DNA from: Comamonas denitrificans | GTDB taxonomy: Bacteria > Pseudomonadota > Gammaproteobacteria > Burkholderiales > Burkholderiaceae_C | NCBI RefSeq assembly: GCF_017368815.1 | Contig: NZ_JAFNME010000004.1 | Location: forward strand, 1-64,000 | Direction: 5' to 3' | DNA: 64,000 nucleotides | In this document: positions 8,409 through 18,296 of the stretch, in pieces | How the letters are laid out: the number at the start of each line of letters is the position of its first letter | How positions within the stretch are numbered: the stretch's first letter is position 1 | Notes under the pieces: model-generated | Told to the model about the DNA's origin: nothing | Databases searched by the model: none | The model's input: the letters and a program-made list of their open reading frames with translations, nothing else | Program-made: the position numbers and the translations under genes

Positions 8409-9336
8409 GCGCGGACGGCCCTTCTACGGTGCGCTGGTAGCGCTGCTGCAAACTTTCGCGCTGGGGCACCAAGCTGGCCAGCGGCACGCCTTGCTGCACC
8501 CAGTGCGCCACCAGGGCGGCGCGTTGTTCTGCGGCCGTTGGCAGCCACAACAGCACCGGGGCATGGGGCGGCTGGCTTTGGATTTCCAGCCCTTGCAGGC
8601 AATCGAGCCACTGTGCGGTCAGCGGGGCGGCCAGCTCCAGCGCAAACAATTGCTGCTCGTCGGCCTCTGGATGGGCCCGGGTGGTGTGCAGCGGCCCGTG
8701 GTTTTCGATGCGGCCAGCGCGCAGCGCCAGAATGTGGGTGCAGTACTCGTCCAGCTCGCTCAGGATGTGGCTGGAGACGATCAGCGTCATGCCCTGGGCC
8801 TGCAGCTGGCGCATCAGCTGCGCCAAGCTGGCGCGGGCCTCGGGGTCGAGGCCGCTGGCTGGCTCGTCCAGCAGCAGCACGGCGGGTTGGTGAACGATGG
8901 CCTGCCCGATGGCCAAGCGCTGGCGCTGGCCGCGCGACAGTTGGCTGGGCAGGCGCTGCAGCAAGGCCTGCAAGTCCAGCTGCTGCGCCACCTGGGCCAC
9001 CCGCGTCTGTGCCACGTGGGGGGCCAGGCCCATGGCGCGGGCGGCATATTCCAGGCCTTGGGCCACTGTCAGCCGTTCGTACAGGCCAAAAAAATCGGAC
9101 AGATAGCCCACATGCCGATGCACTTCGCGGGGGGCTTGCAGCACATCGACACCATGCACCACGATCTGGCCCGCAGCCGGGTGCTCCAGCCCGGCCAGGC
9201 AGCGCAGCAGGGTTGATTTGCCCGCCCCGTTGGGCCCGACCAGGGCGGTCACGCTGCCAGCGGCCATGTGCAGGTCAATACCGTCCAAGGCGCGGTGGCC
9301 GGGGTATTCAAAAATCAAACCCGCTACGTCGATCAT
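8401..9336 (-). CDS. ABC transporter ATP-binding protein
   Basis: A 311-residue nucleotide-binding subunit. Seen: Walker A GPNGAGKST at about residues 37-45, a Q-loop region at the YLSDFFGLYERLTV stretch, the signature LSRGQRQRLAIGQA (LSxGQ), Walker B VLLLDEPASGLDP and the switch histidine in LIVSSHIL. The C-terminal 80 residues form the accessory domain common in CcmA/NatA-like ATPases of ABC-2 exporters. It is the first gene of a two-gene unit with the permease. Substrate and direction are unknown, though the domain type suggests export. Confidence 0.9.
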   Translation of the reverse strand: MIDVAGLIFEYPGHRALDGIDLHMAAGSVTALVGPNGAGKSTLLRCLAGLEHPAAGQIVVHGVDVLQAPREVHRHVGYLSDFFGLYERLTVAQGLEYAARAMGLAPHVAQTRVAQVAQQLDLQALLQRLPSQLSRGQRQRLAIGQAIVHQPAVLLLDEPASGLDPEARASLAQLMRQLQAQGMTLIVSSHILSELDEYCTHILALRAGRIENHGPLHTTRAHPEADEQQLFALELAAPLTAQWLDCLQGLEIQSQPPHAPVLLWLPTAAEQRAALVAHWVQQGVPLASLVPQRESLQQRYQRTVEGPSAHA

Positions 9337-9356
9337 GGCTGGGCTCTTTGCAATAC

Positions 9357-9446
9357 AAAAGAGAGCTTCTTGCGCTCGTATTTATTAGGTTTCACAGTGA
9401 AAACACCTTAAAAATAACTATTTACAAGCGAAAGCAGCTTTTTTAT
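9357..9446. repeat. AT-rich inverted-repeat element (copy 1)
   Basis: About 90 bp, strongly AT-rich against its surroundings. The left end holds GAGCTTCTTGCGCTCG (9363-9378) and the right end CAAGCGAAAGCAGCTT (9425-9440), imperfect inverted repeats around an AT-rich centre. The TAA stop of the neighbouring minus-strand gene sits at 9447-9449, exactly at its right edge. Same family as copies at 18297, 24501, 40136, 43665, 48770 and 60929. Confidence 0.8.
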
Positions 9447-10646
9447 TTATAACGTGAGCAGGCGATCCATGGCCACACTCACCCGCACTTCCTTGTGCGG
9501 TACGGCACCGGTGATTTTGTTGGTGGCCAAGGCGGTGTTGCGGGTCATGGGGTCGCATGGCATGCCGTCGCGGTTGAGAAACACGGCCACGATGGGGGTG
9601 GCGGCGTGGTCGCTGCGCCGAATCACTACGCCCGATTCCCCGCTGGCCAGATGCACCCAGGCCCCTGGGGGGTAAATTCCCAGGGTTTTGACCAGTGCTG
9701 CGCCGGTTTCATCGACGGCCTTGGTTTCGTCGTAGTAGCAGGCCTTCATGGCCGAGGTGACGGACATCGGTTCGCGCCCGACGCGCGGGGCAATGCGCGC
9801 ACCGAACAAGTCGGCCCGCTGGATGAGCCGCGCCATTTGGCGGCCTGGGCTTTTTTGCGCCAATCGGCCGGGGTCGCGGTAGTGGTGAAATTTCACCGCC
9901 TCCAGCCACAAGGCATCCTGCACCCCCAAGCTCTTGAGCTTGAGCACAGATTGCTCGGAATGGTGGTCAATCGCCTTGGCTTGTTCGGCGCTCAAGGGGG
10001 TGCGCTGCAGGGCCAAATCGTCTTGCAATTGGGCCATGGCAATGTTCATGCTGAGCGCTGCTTTGCCCAGGGATTGCACTTGGGCCTCGGGCCAGGTGAG
10101 CGTTTCACGCGCCACCAGCATGGTGATGACGGCCACCAGCATGCCGTGGGTGGCGCTGTAAAAGCGCACCTCTTCGGCCGAGAGCTGCACCAGGGCCAGC
10201 AGGGCCGAGTCGGCATTGTTGGCGCTGTAATTGGCCAGGGCCGAAAACATGCGGTGAAAGCGCGGCAGAAAGGTTTCTGGATCGGGGTTGCGCATCAGCT
10301 GCGTCCAGTGCAGTTGCCAATCTTTCCAGCGCGGGTGGCGGGAGTTTTCTTCTTCGTTGTCGTCGTTTTTGGCCGTGGCCTGCAGCGTGGTCTCGGCAAT
10401 GTCGCCCAGCTTTTTATCGCTGTGCAGCAAGGCCTGCAACTGGGCCAAATAGGCGCGGTAGGCATCTTCTGATTCGTCGGTATCTACGTACAGGGTGTGG
10501 CCGCGCAAAATGAGTTTTTTCAGATCTTCTTGCGAATGGATCACAAATCCTTTGCCCGCCAAGAGGGTACCGCCCGTGCCGCGCAGGGCAAAGGGAATCG
10601 GTTGGCCAAAAGGAATACTGGACAGGTCCAGTTCAATGAGTTTCAT
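9447..10646 (-). CDS. Degenerate HD-GYP-like signalling protein
   Basis: A 399-residue cytoplasmic protein. Residues about 150-345 follow the layout of an HD-GYP phosphodiesterase, as seen by comparison with the intact HD-GYP protein at 52125-53369, including the shared C-terminal run LGIYPPGAWVHLASGESGVV. The key residues are lost: the metal-binding HD pair (LHDIGK in the intact protein) reads SMNIAM at residues 199-204, and HHExxDGxGYP is reduced to HHYRDPG at 254-260. Catalysis on c-di-GMP is therefore unlikely; a binding or regulatory role is possible. The start is the ATG at 10646 (MKLIELDLSS), which overlaps the glnE stop by four bases, so it is probably co-translated with glnE. A link to nitrogen control is inference from position only. 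Confidence 0.75.
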   Translation of the reverse strand: MKLIELDLSSIPFGQPIPFALRGTGGTLLAGKGFVIHSQEDLKKLILRGHTLYVDTDESEDAYRAYLAQLQALLHSDKKLGDIAETTLQATAKNDDNEEENSRHPRWKDWQLHWTQLMRNPDPETFLPRFHRMFSALANYSANNADSALLALVQLSAEEVRFYSATHGMLVAVITMLVARETLTWPEAQVQSLGKAALSMNIAMAQLQDDLALQRTPLSAEQAKAIDHHSEQSVLKLKSLGVQDALWLEAVKFHHYRDPGRLAQKSPGRQMARLIQRADLFGARIAPRVGREPMSVTSAMKACYYDETKAVDETGAALVKTLGIYPPGAWVHLASGESGVVIRRSDHAATPIVAVFLNRDGMPCDPMTRNTALATNKITGAVPHKEVRVSVAMDRLLTL

Positions 10647-13408
10647 AACACACAGGGGGGAAAGACAGCGGCCCACAATGCAAGGATGGCATCACGGTGG
10701 GGCGCAATACTAATGGCATCGAGCACGCCATTGCTGGCATTGAGGCGCGAAATATGCTGCAGGCGGCGCAATTGCCGGTAGGCATCGGCGGCCGCCTGCC
10801 CGGTGCCTGGGGGCACCAGCCCGGCCGCATCGGCGTAGTGCAGCAAGGCGATGTTGCCGGCATTGGCCACCAGGGCCGGGTGCGCGGCGGCATGGGCCAG
10901 CACCAAAAACTGCACGGCAAACTCGCCATCGAGCATGCCGCCAGGGCTGTACTTGAGGTCAAAGCGCTCGGCGGGCACCGGGTGGGCTTGGCGCAAGCGC
11001 TCGCGCATGTGCACGATTTCTTGGCGCAGTGCGTCGATGTCGCGCGGGGCGGTGAGGACGGCTTGGCGCACCGCCTCAAACCGGGCGGGCAAATCGCCAT
11101 TGCCCACGATGCAGCGGGCACGGGTAATGGCCTGGTGCTCCCAGGTCCAGGCGGTATTGCTGCCACGCTGTTGCTGGTAAGCAGAAAAAGCGGCAAAACT
11201 GCTCACCAACAGGCCCGAGTTGCCATTGGGGCGCAGCTGGGTGTCGATTTCAAACAAATCGCCTTCGCTGGTTTTGACCGTGAGCCAGGTGATGAGCTTG
11301 CGCACAAAGGCGGCGTAAATTTGCGGGGCCTGTTCATCGTCGTCGTCAAAGACAAAGACGATGTCCAAATCGCTGCCATAGCCCAGCTCTTTGCCCCCCA
11401 GCTTGCCGTAGCCCAGGATGGCAAAGTGCGGTTGCTCGCAGTGGCGTTGCTTCAGGCGCTGCCAGCACCATTGGCTGGTGATGTGCAAGATGGCATCGGC
11501 CAAGGCGCTTAAATCATCGGCCACCTGCTCCACGGTGATCGCCCCTTCCACATCGCGCACCAGGGTGCGAAAGACTTCGGCATGGTGGGCGCGGCGCAGC
11601 AGGTTGAGCAGGTTTTCATCATCGTCTTCGCCGGTGCGCTGCAGGGCCGCGCGGCGCGCTTGCAGCTCTTGCAAAAACACCTGGGGGTTGAAGCGCTCAT
11701 GCACCAAGGATTCGTTGGCCAGCTCGTCAATCACCCCCGGGTGCTGGCGCAAATACTGCACCGGCCAGGCGGCGGTGCCCAGCATGTGCAGCAGCCGTTC
11801 ATGCACCAGGGGGCGCTCGATCAGCAGGGCCAGATAGCTTTCGCGGCGCAGCAAGGGTTCGAGCCACTGCAAGAAGGCCAAAACAGCGGCCAAATTGGTC
11901 TTTTGCGCTTGTAACCATTGCGCTGTCAGCTCTAAAAGTTGAAGCAGGCGCGTTTGGGTGGAGGGGCGCAGGCTTGGCACTTTGTGGGTGTCACACCAGG
12001 CTTTCAAGCGCTCGGCCAAGGGCGCGGGGGTGACGGCCAGCAAAGCCTGCACTTCGGGTGGGTTTTGTGGCCCCCCAGGGCGCTTCGGGGGCTGGCACAG
12101 GCCGCCGGCGCAGCCGGTGGCTGGGCCGCCCAGCAGGGCATCAAACTCTTGGGCAACCAGTTCGCGCCAATGGTGCAGCTGGTCGAAAAAATCGGCGGTT
12201 GTGGCGCAGCCCATGGTGCGGGCAATCCAATCGAGATCGCCGTCCTCGGTGGGCAGAACATGGGTTTGCAGGTCGTCCAAATACTGGATGCGGTGCTCCA
12301 CTTGGCGCAAAAAGCGGTAGGCCTGGGCCAGTTGCTGGGCCGTGGCGGGGGGCATGAGTTCGGCTTTGGCCAGCCGCTCCAGGGCCTGCAAGGTAGGGCG
12401 GCAGCGCAATTCGGGGAACTGCCCGCCGCGCACCACCTGCAACAGCTGCACGGTGAATTCAATTTCGCGAATGCCGCCGGGCGAGAGTTTTACGTCGTTG
12501 CTGCGGCCAGGCTGGCCATTGCTGCGGCGGCTGGCGTGTTCGCGAATTTGCCGGTGCAAATCGCGCAGCGCATCAAAGACGCTGTAGTCCAAATACTTGC
12601 GAAACACAAACGGCAGCACCACATGGCGCAGCGTTTTGACTTGCGCACTGGCAATGCAGGCCCGTGGTGCCACGACGCGGCTTTTGAGCCAGGCAAAACG
12701 TTCCCACTCGCGCCCATGGGTTTGCAAATAGGTTTGCAGCGCCGGCAGACAGATCACCGTCGGGCCAGAATTGCCGTGCGGGCGCAGCGCCAAATCGACC
12801 CGAAAGACAAAGCCGTGCTCGGTGACTTCGCCAATCAGTTGAAAAATCATGCGCACCACGCGGGTGAAATATTCATGGTTGCTCAAGCTGCCTTTGCCCA
12901 GGGCATCGCGCCCGGTGGTTTCGCCCTCGTGCCCATAGACGTAAATCAGGTCAATGTCGCTGGAGACGTTCAGCTCGCGCGCCCCCAGTTTGCCCATGCC
13001 CACAATCCACAGCGGCACCACCTGGCCATGGGGGCCCTGCGGCTGGCCGTGGCGCTGGCTGAGGACGGTTTGGGCCTGGGTGCAGGCGGCATCCAAGGCC
13101 AGCTCGGCCAGGGCCGTCATGCTGGCGGTCACCTCGGCCAGGCTGGCCTGCCCAGCGCAATCGCGCTCCAGCACGCGGGCCACCACCAGCTGGCGCAGGA
13201 TGCGCAGGGCCGTGCCCAGTTCTTGCCCCTGCGCCAGCAGTTGCGCCAAGGCCTGGGACATGGTGCTGGCGGTGGGTTGGCCAGGGGGCAGCAGGGCGGC
13301 TGCATCGGCGTAGCGGCGCTGCACCCGCTGCCAAAAACGCGAAGTGCTCGCCCATGCAGGGGATGGGCCACCGGCTGGGGAGGGGGGAGAGGCAATCTCA
13401 GAAGACAT
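10643..13408 (-). CDS. glnE: Bifunctional glutamine synthetase adenylyltransferase/adenylyl-removing enzyme
   Basis: A 921-residue enzyme that adenylylates and deadenylylates glutamine synthetase under PII control. Two nucleotidyltransferase domains are visible: the N-terminal removase with NVSSDIDLIYVYG (near residue 150) and the C-terminal transferase with GYGSDLDIVFVFDDDD (near 685), each supplying the paired aspartates. The linker helices, including FVRKLITWL and LKYSPGGMLDGEF towards the end, agree with the family, and the length is normal (about 900-950). The start is at 13408 (MSSEIASPPS). It is divergent from yhdP, and its stop overlaps the start of the degenerate HD-GYP-like gene. 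Confidence 0.96.
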   Translation of the reverse strand: MSSEIASPPSPAGGPSPAWASTSRFWQRVQRRYADAAALLPPGQPTASTMSQALAQLLAQGQELGTALRILRQLVVARVLERDCAGQASLAEVTASMTALAELALDAACTQAQTVLSQRHGQPQGPHGQVVPLWIVGMGKLGARELNVSSDIDLIYVYGHEGETTGRDALGKGSLSNHEYFTRVVRMIFQLIGEVTEHGFVFRVDLALRPHGNSGPTVICLPALQTYLQTHGREWERFAWLKSRVVAPRACIASAQVKTLRHVVLPFVFRKYLDYSVFDALRDLHRQIREHASRRSNGQPGRSNDVKLSPGGIREIEFTVQLLQVVRGGQFPELRCRPTLQALERLAKAELMPPATAQQLAQAYRFLRQVEHRIQYLDDLQTHVLPTEDGDLDWIARTMGCATTADFFDQLHHWRELVAQEFDALLGGPATGCAGGLCQPPKRPGGPQNPPEVQALLAVTPAPLAERLKAWCDTHKVPSLRPSTQTRLLQLLELTAQWLQAQKTNLAAVLAFLQWLEPLLRRESYLALLIERPLVHERLLHMLGTAAWPVQYLRQHPGVIDELANESLVHERFNPQVFLQELQARRAALQRTGEDDDENLLNLLRRAHHAEVFRTLVRDVEGAITVEQVADDLSALADAILHITSQWCWQRLKQRHCEQPHFAILGYGKLGGKELGYGSDLDIVFVFDDDDEQAPQIYAAFVRKLITWLTVKTSEGDLFEIDTQLRPNGNSGLLVSSFAAFSAYQQQRGSNTAWTWEHQAITRARCIVGNGDLPARFEAVRQAVLTAPRDIDALRQEIVHMRERLRQAHPVPAERFDLKYSPGGMLDGEFAVQFLVLAHAAAHPALVANAGNIALLHYADAAGLVPPGTGQAAADAYRQLRRLQHISRLNASNGVLDAISIAPHRDAILALWAAVFPPCVL

Positions 13409-13475
13409 TCATCAACACATAAAAGAGAGGGTACAGCCGCCGGGCGATAATTTGCGGTTGCTTGCACCTGATCGA

Positions 13476-16400
13476 ATGAACCATAGCGCCCCGCTTCCCT
13501 CCCAACGCTTGCACTGGCTGGCCTGGCTGGCCCGTTGGGTGTTACGCGCCACACTGGCCGCTTGGGCGGTTTTCTTGCTCGCTTGGGGCGGATTGCACTT
13601 GGTGATTGTGCCGCGAATCCCCCAATGGAGTGCCCATGTGGAGCGCTGGGCCAGTCACGCCATAGGGGCTCCGGTGCGCATTGGCCAATTGCAAACCCAG
13701 GCCAATGGCTTGTTTCCGACCTTGCTGCTGCAAGACATTCATATTTTGGATGCCCAGCACCGGCCCGCTTTGCAGCTGCCCAAGGTGGTGCTGACGATTT
13801 CCCCCCGCTCCATCTTGCGCGGCGGCTTAGAGCAGTTGTTTATTGAGGCCCCCCATCTGCAAGTGCGCCATCTGGCCGATGGCCGCTGGCAAATTGCCGG
13901 GCTGGTGTTGGACCCCGCCGGGCCGGGCCAGTCCTCGCAGGGTCTGGAGTGGCTGTTAGAGCAGCCCGAACTGGCCGTGGCCGGAGGGCAGATTCAATTT
14001 ACCGACGAAACCGGCCAAACCCCCCCCATGCATTTGCAAGATGTGCGCCTGGTGCTGCGTGGCAGCCCCTGGCACCATGCGCTGCGCTTGGATGCCCAGG
14101 ATGACCAAGGCCAGCAGCTGCATGCCGCCGGGCGCTTTCGCCGCCCCCTGCTGCCCAGTCGCGCACCGATTTGGCAGCGCTGGAGCGGCCAATGGTTTGC
14201 CCAGTTGCAGCTGCGCCAGTTGCCCACCATTGCCTGGCCCCAGGAGTGGGGCATTGCCCAGGCCCAGGGCCAAGGGCAGGCCCGCATCTGGGCGGATGTG
14301 GTGGATGGCCAATGGGTGGGTGCCAGCACCGACATGGCCTTGCAAGCGGCCCGTGTGCAGTGGCGCGACCCGGCCCGGCCCGCGCTGGCCTTGGCCGACG
14401 TGCAGGGCCGCGTGTCTGCGCAATGGCAAACCCAGGCCGCCCGCGCATCGTGGGCCATTCAGGCGCAGCGCTGGGGCTTTACCTGGCAGCCGCCGCTGGG
14501 CCCGGCCCAGCGCTGGCCGGCCAGCGATTGGTCGGTGCAGAACACGACCACCGGGGCCGAGCAGCATGTGCGCCTGCACATTGCCCAGGCCGATGTGGGC
14601 TTGGCCCGGCAGCTGGTGGCCGAGCTTCCCGTGCCCGCCGCCATCCAAGCGCCGCTGGCCCGCCTGGCCCCGGCTGGGCAGCTCAACGAGCTGCACGTGC
14701 GCTGGAGCCAAGGCGGCACAACCCCCCGCTACCAAGCCAGTGGCCAGATTGCGCAGCTGCACCTGCAAAGCCAGCCCGCGCCCAGCGGGGTGGGAACGCC
14801 GGGGGTGTCGGGGCTGAACCTGCGGTTTGAGCTGGATGAGCAAGGCGGCAGCGCCCAACTGCACACCCGCCAAGGGGCGCTGGATTTTCCCGGTGTCTTT
14901 GAAGAGCCCACCATCCCCTTGGATGACTTGCGCGCCCAACTGCGCTGGAAGCAGGTGCAGGGCCGTTGGCAGCTGACCGTCTCGGAGGCGCACTTTGCCA
15001 ATGCCGATGCGGCCGGCAGCCTGCAAGCCCAGTGGCGCATGGGCGATGACCCCGACCACCCCTTGCCCGGCATTTTGGATTTAAGCGGGCAACTGAGCCG
15101 CGCCGACGGCACCCGCGTCCACCGCTACCTGCCTTTGGAAATCCCCGCCAGTGCCCGCCACTACGTGCGCGACAGCGTGCTGGCCGGGGGCAGCCGCGAT
15201 GTGCGCTTTGCCGTGCAAGGGGACTTGCGGCACATGCCGTTCAGTGACCCCGCCCATGGCGGGCGCTTTTACATTGCCGCGCAGATTGCCGATGCCACCT
15301 ACGACTACGTGCCCAGCCGCCTGCGCCCCGCCAGCCAAGCGCCCTGGCCGCTCTTGCAAAAATTGTCGGGATGGCTGATTTTTGAAGGGGCTGGCATGCA
15401 AGTGCGCGATGCCCGCACCGGCTTTGCCGGGCCCAAAGGGCCGATGGCCCCGCTGCAGCTGGCGCACATTCAGGCCGATATTGCCGACCTCACCCACCCC
15501 GTCGTGCAAGTGCAGGCCAAAGACACCGCCCCCCTGGCGGCCCTGCTGCAAACCGTGCAGGGCACGGCCATTGAGCAGCTGACCAACGGGGCCTTGGCCC
15601 AGGCCCAGGCCCAGGGCTTGGCCCAACTGCAGTTGCAGCTGCAACTGCCCATTGCCGAGATTGAAAAAAGCCAGGTGCAAGGTCAGCTGCAGCTGCAGCG
15701 CAACCAGATTCGCCTCACGCCCGACACCCCGGTGCTGCGCCAGGCCCAAGGGCGCATTGATTTTTCTGACACCGGCTTTGCCCTGCACCAAGTGCAAGCC
15801 CAGGCCTTGGGCGGCAGCGTGCGCATCAGCGGCGGCATGAGCGACCCCCAAACCGGCGTGAAAGTGCAAGCCCAAGGGCAGGCGAGCGCTGCCGGCCTGC
15901 AAGCCGAGGCCCCACTGGCCCTGGTGCGCCAACTGGCCCACTACGCCCAGGGTAGCAGCCCCTACCAAGTGGACGTGACCGCACGCGGCGGGGCCCCTGA
16001 AGTGCTGGTGCGCAGCGACTTGCAGGGGCTGGCCCTGCAACTGCCCGCCCCGCTGGACAAAGACAGCGCCCAGCGCCTGCCCCTGATGGTGCGCTCCACC
16101 CCCCAAGGGGGCGGCACCAGCCAGCTCGACATCGTGGTGCAAGGGCGCGGGCAGCTGCGCTACCAGCTGGGCAGCGATGGCCAGGCCCAAGGGGGCGCGA
16201 TTGCCCTGGGCACGGATGTCCCACTGCCACCGCCCAGCGCCAATGCAGCCCCCACCGTGGCCGCCGTGGTGCGCTTGCCCGCGTTGGACATTGATGCCTG
16301 GAGCCAGGTGCTCGATACCCTTGAAGGCAGCCATGACACCAGCGCCAGCTACCTGCCCCAGCGGGTGCAGCTGGACGTGGGCAGCCTGCGCGTGGCCCAG

Positions 16401-17471
16401 CGCCAGCTGGGCCCCAGCAGCGCCCAGCTGGCATACAGCCACAACCGCTGGCACGGCCAACTGCAGGCCGAGCAGTTTGCCGGGGATGTGGAATACCACC
16501 GCCCCAGTGAGCAACATCCGGCGGGCTTGGTGTTTGCCCGTTTGGAGCGCTTAGAAATCCCCGCCTCTGATGTTGAAAAACTAGAGCTGGAACCGCAGGC
16601 AGCACCTACCAATTCTGGCAATTGGCCGGCATTGGATATCCGGGTGGAAAACTTCACCCTGGCCGATAAACGCTTGGGGCAACTGAGCTTGCTGGCCCGC
16701 CAGCGCCAGCCCGGCAGCTGGAGCCTGGAGCGCTTGCAACTGACCACGCCCGAGACCCGCTGGCAAGCCCACGGCACCTGGGCCAAAGAAGATGCCGACC
16801 CCACCCGTGCCCAAGCCCGGCGCACCCGTATTGACTTCACCTTAGACACCCAAAACGCTGGCCAATTGCTCGACCGCCTGGGCATGCCCGGCGTGGTGCG
16901 CGATGGCCGTGGTCAATTGAGTGGGCAACTGAGCTGGCAAGGCAGCCCCGCCGCGCCCCACTGGCCCAGCATGGCCGGCAGCGTGCGCCTGGGCATGGAC
17001 AAGGGCCAGTTTCTCAAGGCCGACCCCGGCATGGCGCGGCTGCTCAGTGTGCTCAGCCTGCAATCCATCAGCCGGCGCTTGAGCCTGGATTTTCGGGATG
17101 TCTTTAGCGCCGGTTTTGCCTTTGACTTTGTGCGCGGCGATATCGACATCGCCCAGGGCATCGCCCGCACCAACAACCTGCAAATGAAGGGCCTGAACGC
17201 CGCCGTGCTCATGGAAGGGCAGGCCAGCTTGCAAGACGAAACCCAGCAGCTGCGCCTGGTGGTCGTGCCCGAGATCAACGCCATGACCGCCTCCTTGGTG
17301 GCCACCGCCATCAACCCCGTCATTGGCCTGGGCAGCTTTGTTGCCCAAGCCCTGCTGCGTGGCCCGGCCATTGCGGCCGCAACGCGCAGCTTTGATGTCT
17401 CGGGCACGTGGGACAACCCCGTGGTCACCCCCGTGACCGAGGCCCCCAGCCCCGCCAAAAAAGAGGAATAA
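13476..17471 (+). CDS. YhdP family protein (AsmA-like, outer-membrane lipid homeostasis)
   Basis: A very long 1331-residue protein anchored in the inner membrane by one N-terminal segment (about residues 18-42, RWVLRATLAAWAVFLLAWGG) with the rest in the periplasm. The composition is Gln/Ala/Leu-rich with repeated amphipathic beta-like stretches. The N-terminal DUF3971-like part starts after VPRIPQWSAHVERWASHAIG, and the C-terminal AsmA-like end contains MKGLNAAVLMEGQASLQDETQQLR followed by VVPEINAMTASLVATAINPVIGLGSF, the family hallmark. E. coli YhdP bridges the envelope and affects phospholipid transport to the outer membrane; the same role is inferred here. The start is the ATG at 13476. 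The nitrilase-family gene follows three bases later. Confidence 0.9.
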   Translation: MNHSAPLPSQRLHWLAWLARWVLRATLAAWAVFLLAWGGLHLVIVPRIPQWSAHVERWASHAIGAPVRIGQLQTQANGLFPTLLLQDIHILDAQHRPALQLPKVVLTISPRSILRGGLEQLFIEAPHLQVRHLADGRWQIAGLVLDPAGPGQSSQGLEWLLEQPELAVAGGQIQFTDETGQTPPMHLQDVRLVLRGSPWHHALRLDAQDDQGQQLHAAGRFRRPLLPSRAPIWQRWSGQWFAQLQLRQLPTIAWPQEWGIAQAQGQGQARIWADVVDGQWVGASTDMALQAARVQWRDPARPALALADVQGRVSAQWQTQAARASWAIQAQRWGFTWQPPLGPAQRWPASDWSVQNTTTGAEQHVRLHIAQADVGLARQLVAELPVPAAIQAPLARLAPAGQLNELHVRWSQGGTTPRYQASGQIAQLHLQSQPAPSGVGTPGVSGLNLRFELDEQGGSAQLHTRQGALDFPGVFEEPTIPLDDLRAQLRWKQVQGRWQLTVSEAHFANADAAGSLQAQWRMGDDPDHPLPGILDLSGQLSRADGTRVHRYLPLEIPASARHYVRDSVLAGGSRDVRFAVQGDLRHMPFSDPAHGGRFYIAAQIADATYDYVPSRLRPASQAPWPLLQKLSGWLIFEGAGMQVRDARTGFAGPKGPMAPLQLAHIQADIADLTHPVVQVQAKDTAPLAALLQTVQGTAIEQLTNGALAQAQAQGLAQLQLQLQLPIAEIEKSQVQGQLQLQRNQIRLTPDTPVLRQAQGRIDFSDTGFALHQVQAQALGGSVRISGGMSDPQTGVKVQAQGQASAAGLQAEAPLALVRQLAHYAQGSSPYQVDVTARGGAPEVLVRSDLQGLALQLPAPLDKDSAQRLPLMVRSTPQGGGTSQLDIVVQGRGQLRYQLGSDGQAQGGAIALGTDVPLPPPSANAAPTVAAVVRLPALDIDAWSQVLDTLEGSHDTSASYLPQRVQLDVGSLRVAQRQLGPSSAQLAYSHNRWHGQLQAEQFAGDVEYHRPSEQHPAGLVFARLERLEIPASDVEKLELEPQAAPTNSGNWPALDIRVENFTLADKRLGQLSLLARQRQPGSWSLERLQLTTPETRWQAHGTWAKEDADPTRAQARRTRIDFTLDTQNAGQLLDRLGMPGVVRDGRGQLSGQLSWQGSPAAPHWPSMAGSVRLGMDKGQFLKADPGMARLLSVLSLQSISRRLSLDFRDVFSAGFAFDFVRGDIDIAQGIARTNNLQMKGLNAAVLMEGQASLQDETQQLRLVVVPEINAMTASLVATAINPVIGLGSFVAQALLRGPAIAAATRSFDVSGTWDNPVVTPVTEAPSPAKKEE

Positions 17472-17474
17472 GCC

Positions 17475-18296
17475 ATGCAAACCGCCACCGTGCAAATGTG
17501 CAGCAGCCCCGATGTGGCCGCCAACCTGGCCAGCGCCCACGCCCTGCTCACCCAGGCCGCAGCCCAAGGGGCCGAGCTGGCCGTGTTGCCCGAATACTTC
17601 TGCGGCATGGGCCGGCACGAGCACGACAAACTGGCCTGGGCCGAAGACTTTGGCAGCGGCCCCATCCAAGAGGCCCTCGCCCGCTGGGCCCAGGAATTGG
17701 GGCTGTGGATTGTGGCGGGCACTATGCCCCTGCGCTCGCCTGCGCCGCAGCGGGTGTTCAACACCAGCCTGGTCTTTAACCCGCAAGGCCAATGCTGCGC
17801 CCGCTACGACAAAATTCACCTGTTTCGCTTTGGCAACGAGCGCGAGCAGTACGACGAAGCGGCCGCCATCACCCCCGGCACCCGCCCGGTCGTGGCCGAA
17901 GTCACCGACCGCAGCGGCCACCGCTGGCGCGTGGGCCTGAGCGTGTGCTACGACCTGCGCTTTCCCGAGCTGTACCGCCACCACGCCCAGGCGGGGGCCG
18001 ACATCATGGTCGTGCCCAGCGCCTTCACCTGCACCACCGGCCAAGCGCACTGGGAGGTGCTGCTGCGGGCGCGGGCCATTGAGAACCAATGCTTTGTGCT
18101 GGCCGCGGCGCAAGGCGGGCAACACGACAACGGGCGGCGCACCTGGGGCCACAGCATGGCCATCAACGCCTGGGGCGAAGTCTTGGGACAGCGCACGCAG
18201 GCCGGCGCAGGCGTGGTGCTGGCCACGCTGGAGCCAGCGCATTTGCAGCGGGTGCGCCAGCAACTGCCCGCGCTGGAGCACCGCACCCTTTCATAA
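17475..18296 (+). CDS. Carbon-nitrogen hydrolase, probable deaminated glutathione amidase (Nit1/YbeM type)
   Basis: A 273-residue nitrilase-superfamily amidase. The catalytic triad is visible: Glu in LPEYFCGMG (about residue 41), Lys in YDKIHLFRF (about 113) and Cys in LSVCYDLRFPELYR (about 158). The Nit1-like motif ERxxYxxA (EREQYDEAAAITPG) and the late SAFTCTTGQAHWEVLLRARAIENQ segment place it in the Nit/omega-amidase branch, whose members hydrolyse deaminated glutathione as metabolite repair. It follows yhdP with three intervening bases, an arrangement common in Burkholderiales, so it is likely co-transcribed. The TAA stop touches an AT-rich repeat, and a terminator follows 100 bases downstream. 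Confidence 0.88.
   Translation: MQTATVQMCSSPDVAANLASAHALLTQAAAQGAELAVLPEYFCGMGRHEHDKLAWAEDFGSGPIQEALARWAQELGLWIVAGTMPLRSPAPQRVFNTSLVFNPQGQCCARYDKIHLFRFGNEREQYDEAAAITPGTRPVVAEVTDRSGHRWRVGLSVCYDLRFPELYRHHAQAGADIMVVPSAFTCTTGQAHWEVLLRARAIENQCFVLAAAQGGQHDNGRRTWGHSMAINAWGEVLGQRTQAGAGVVLATLEPAHLQRVRQQLPALEHRTLS

Noticed and set aside
15081-16517. Long frame antisense to the YhdP-like gene
   Set aside because: Gly/His/Gln-rich shadow of the sense codons; no start signal or motif.
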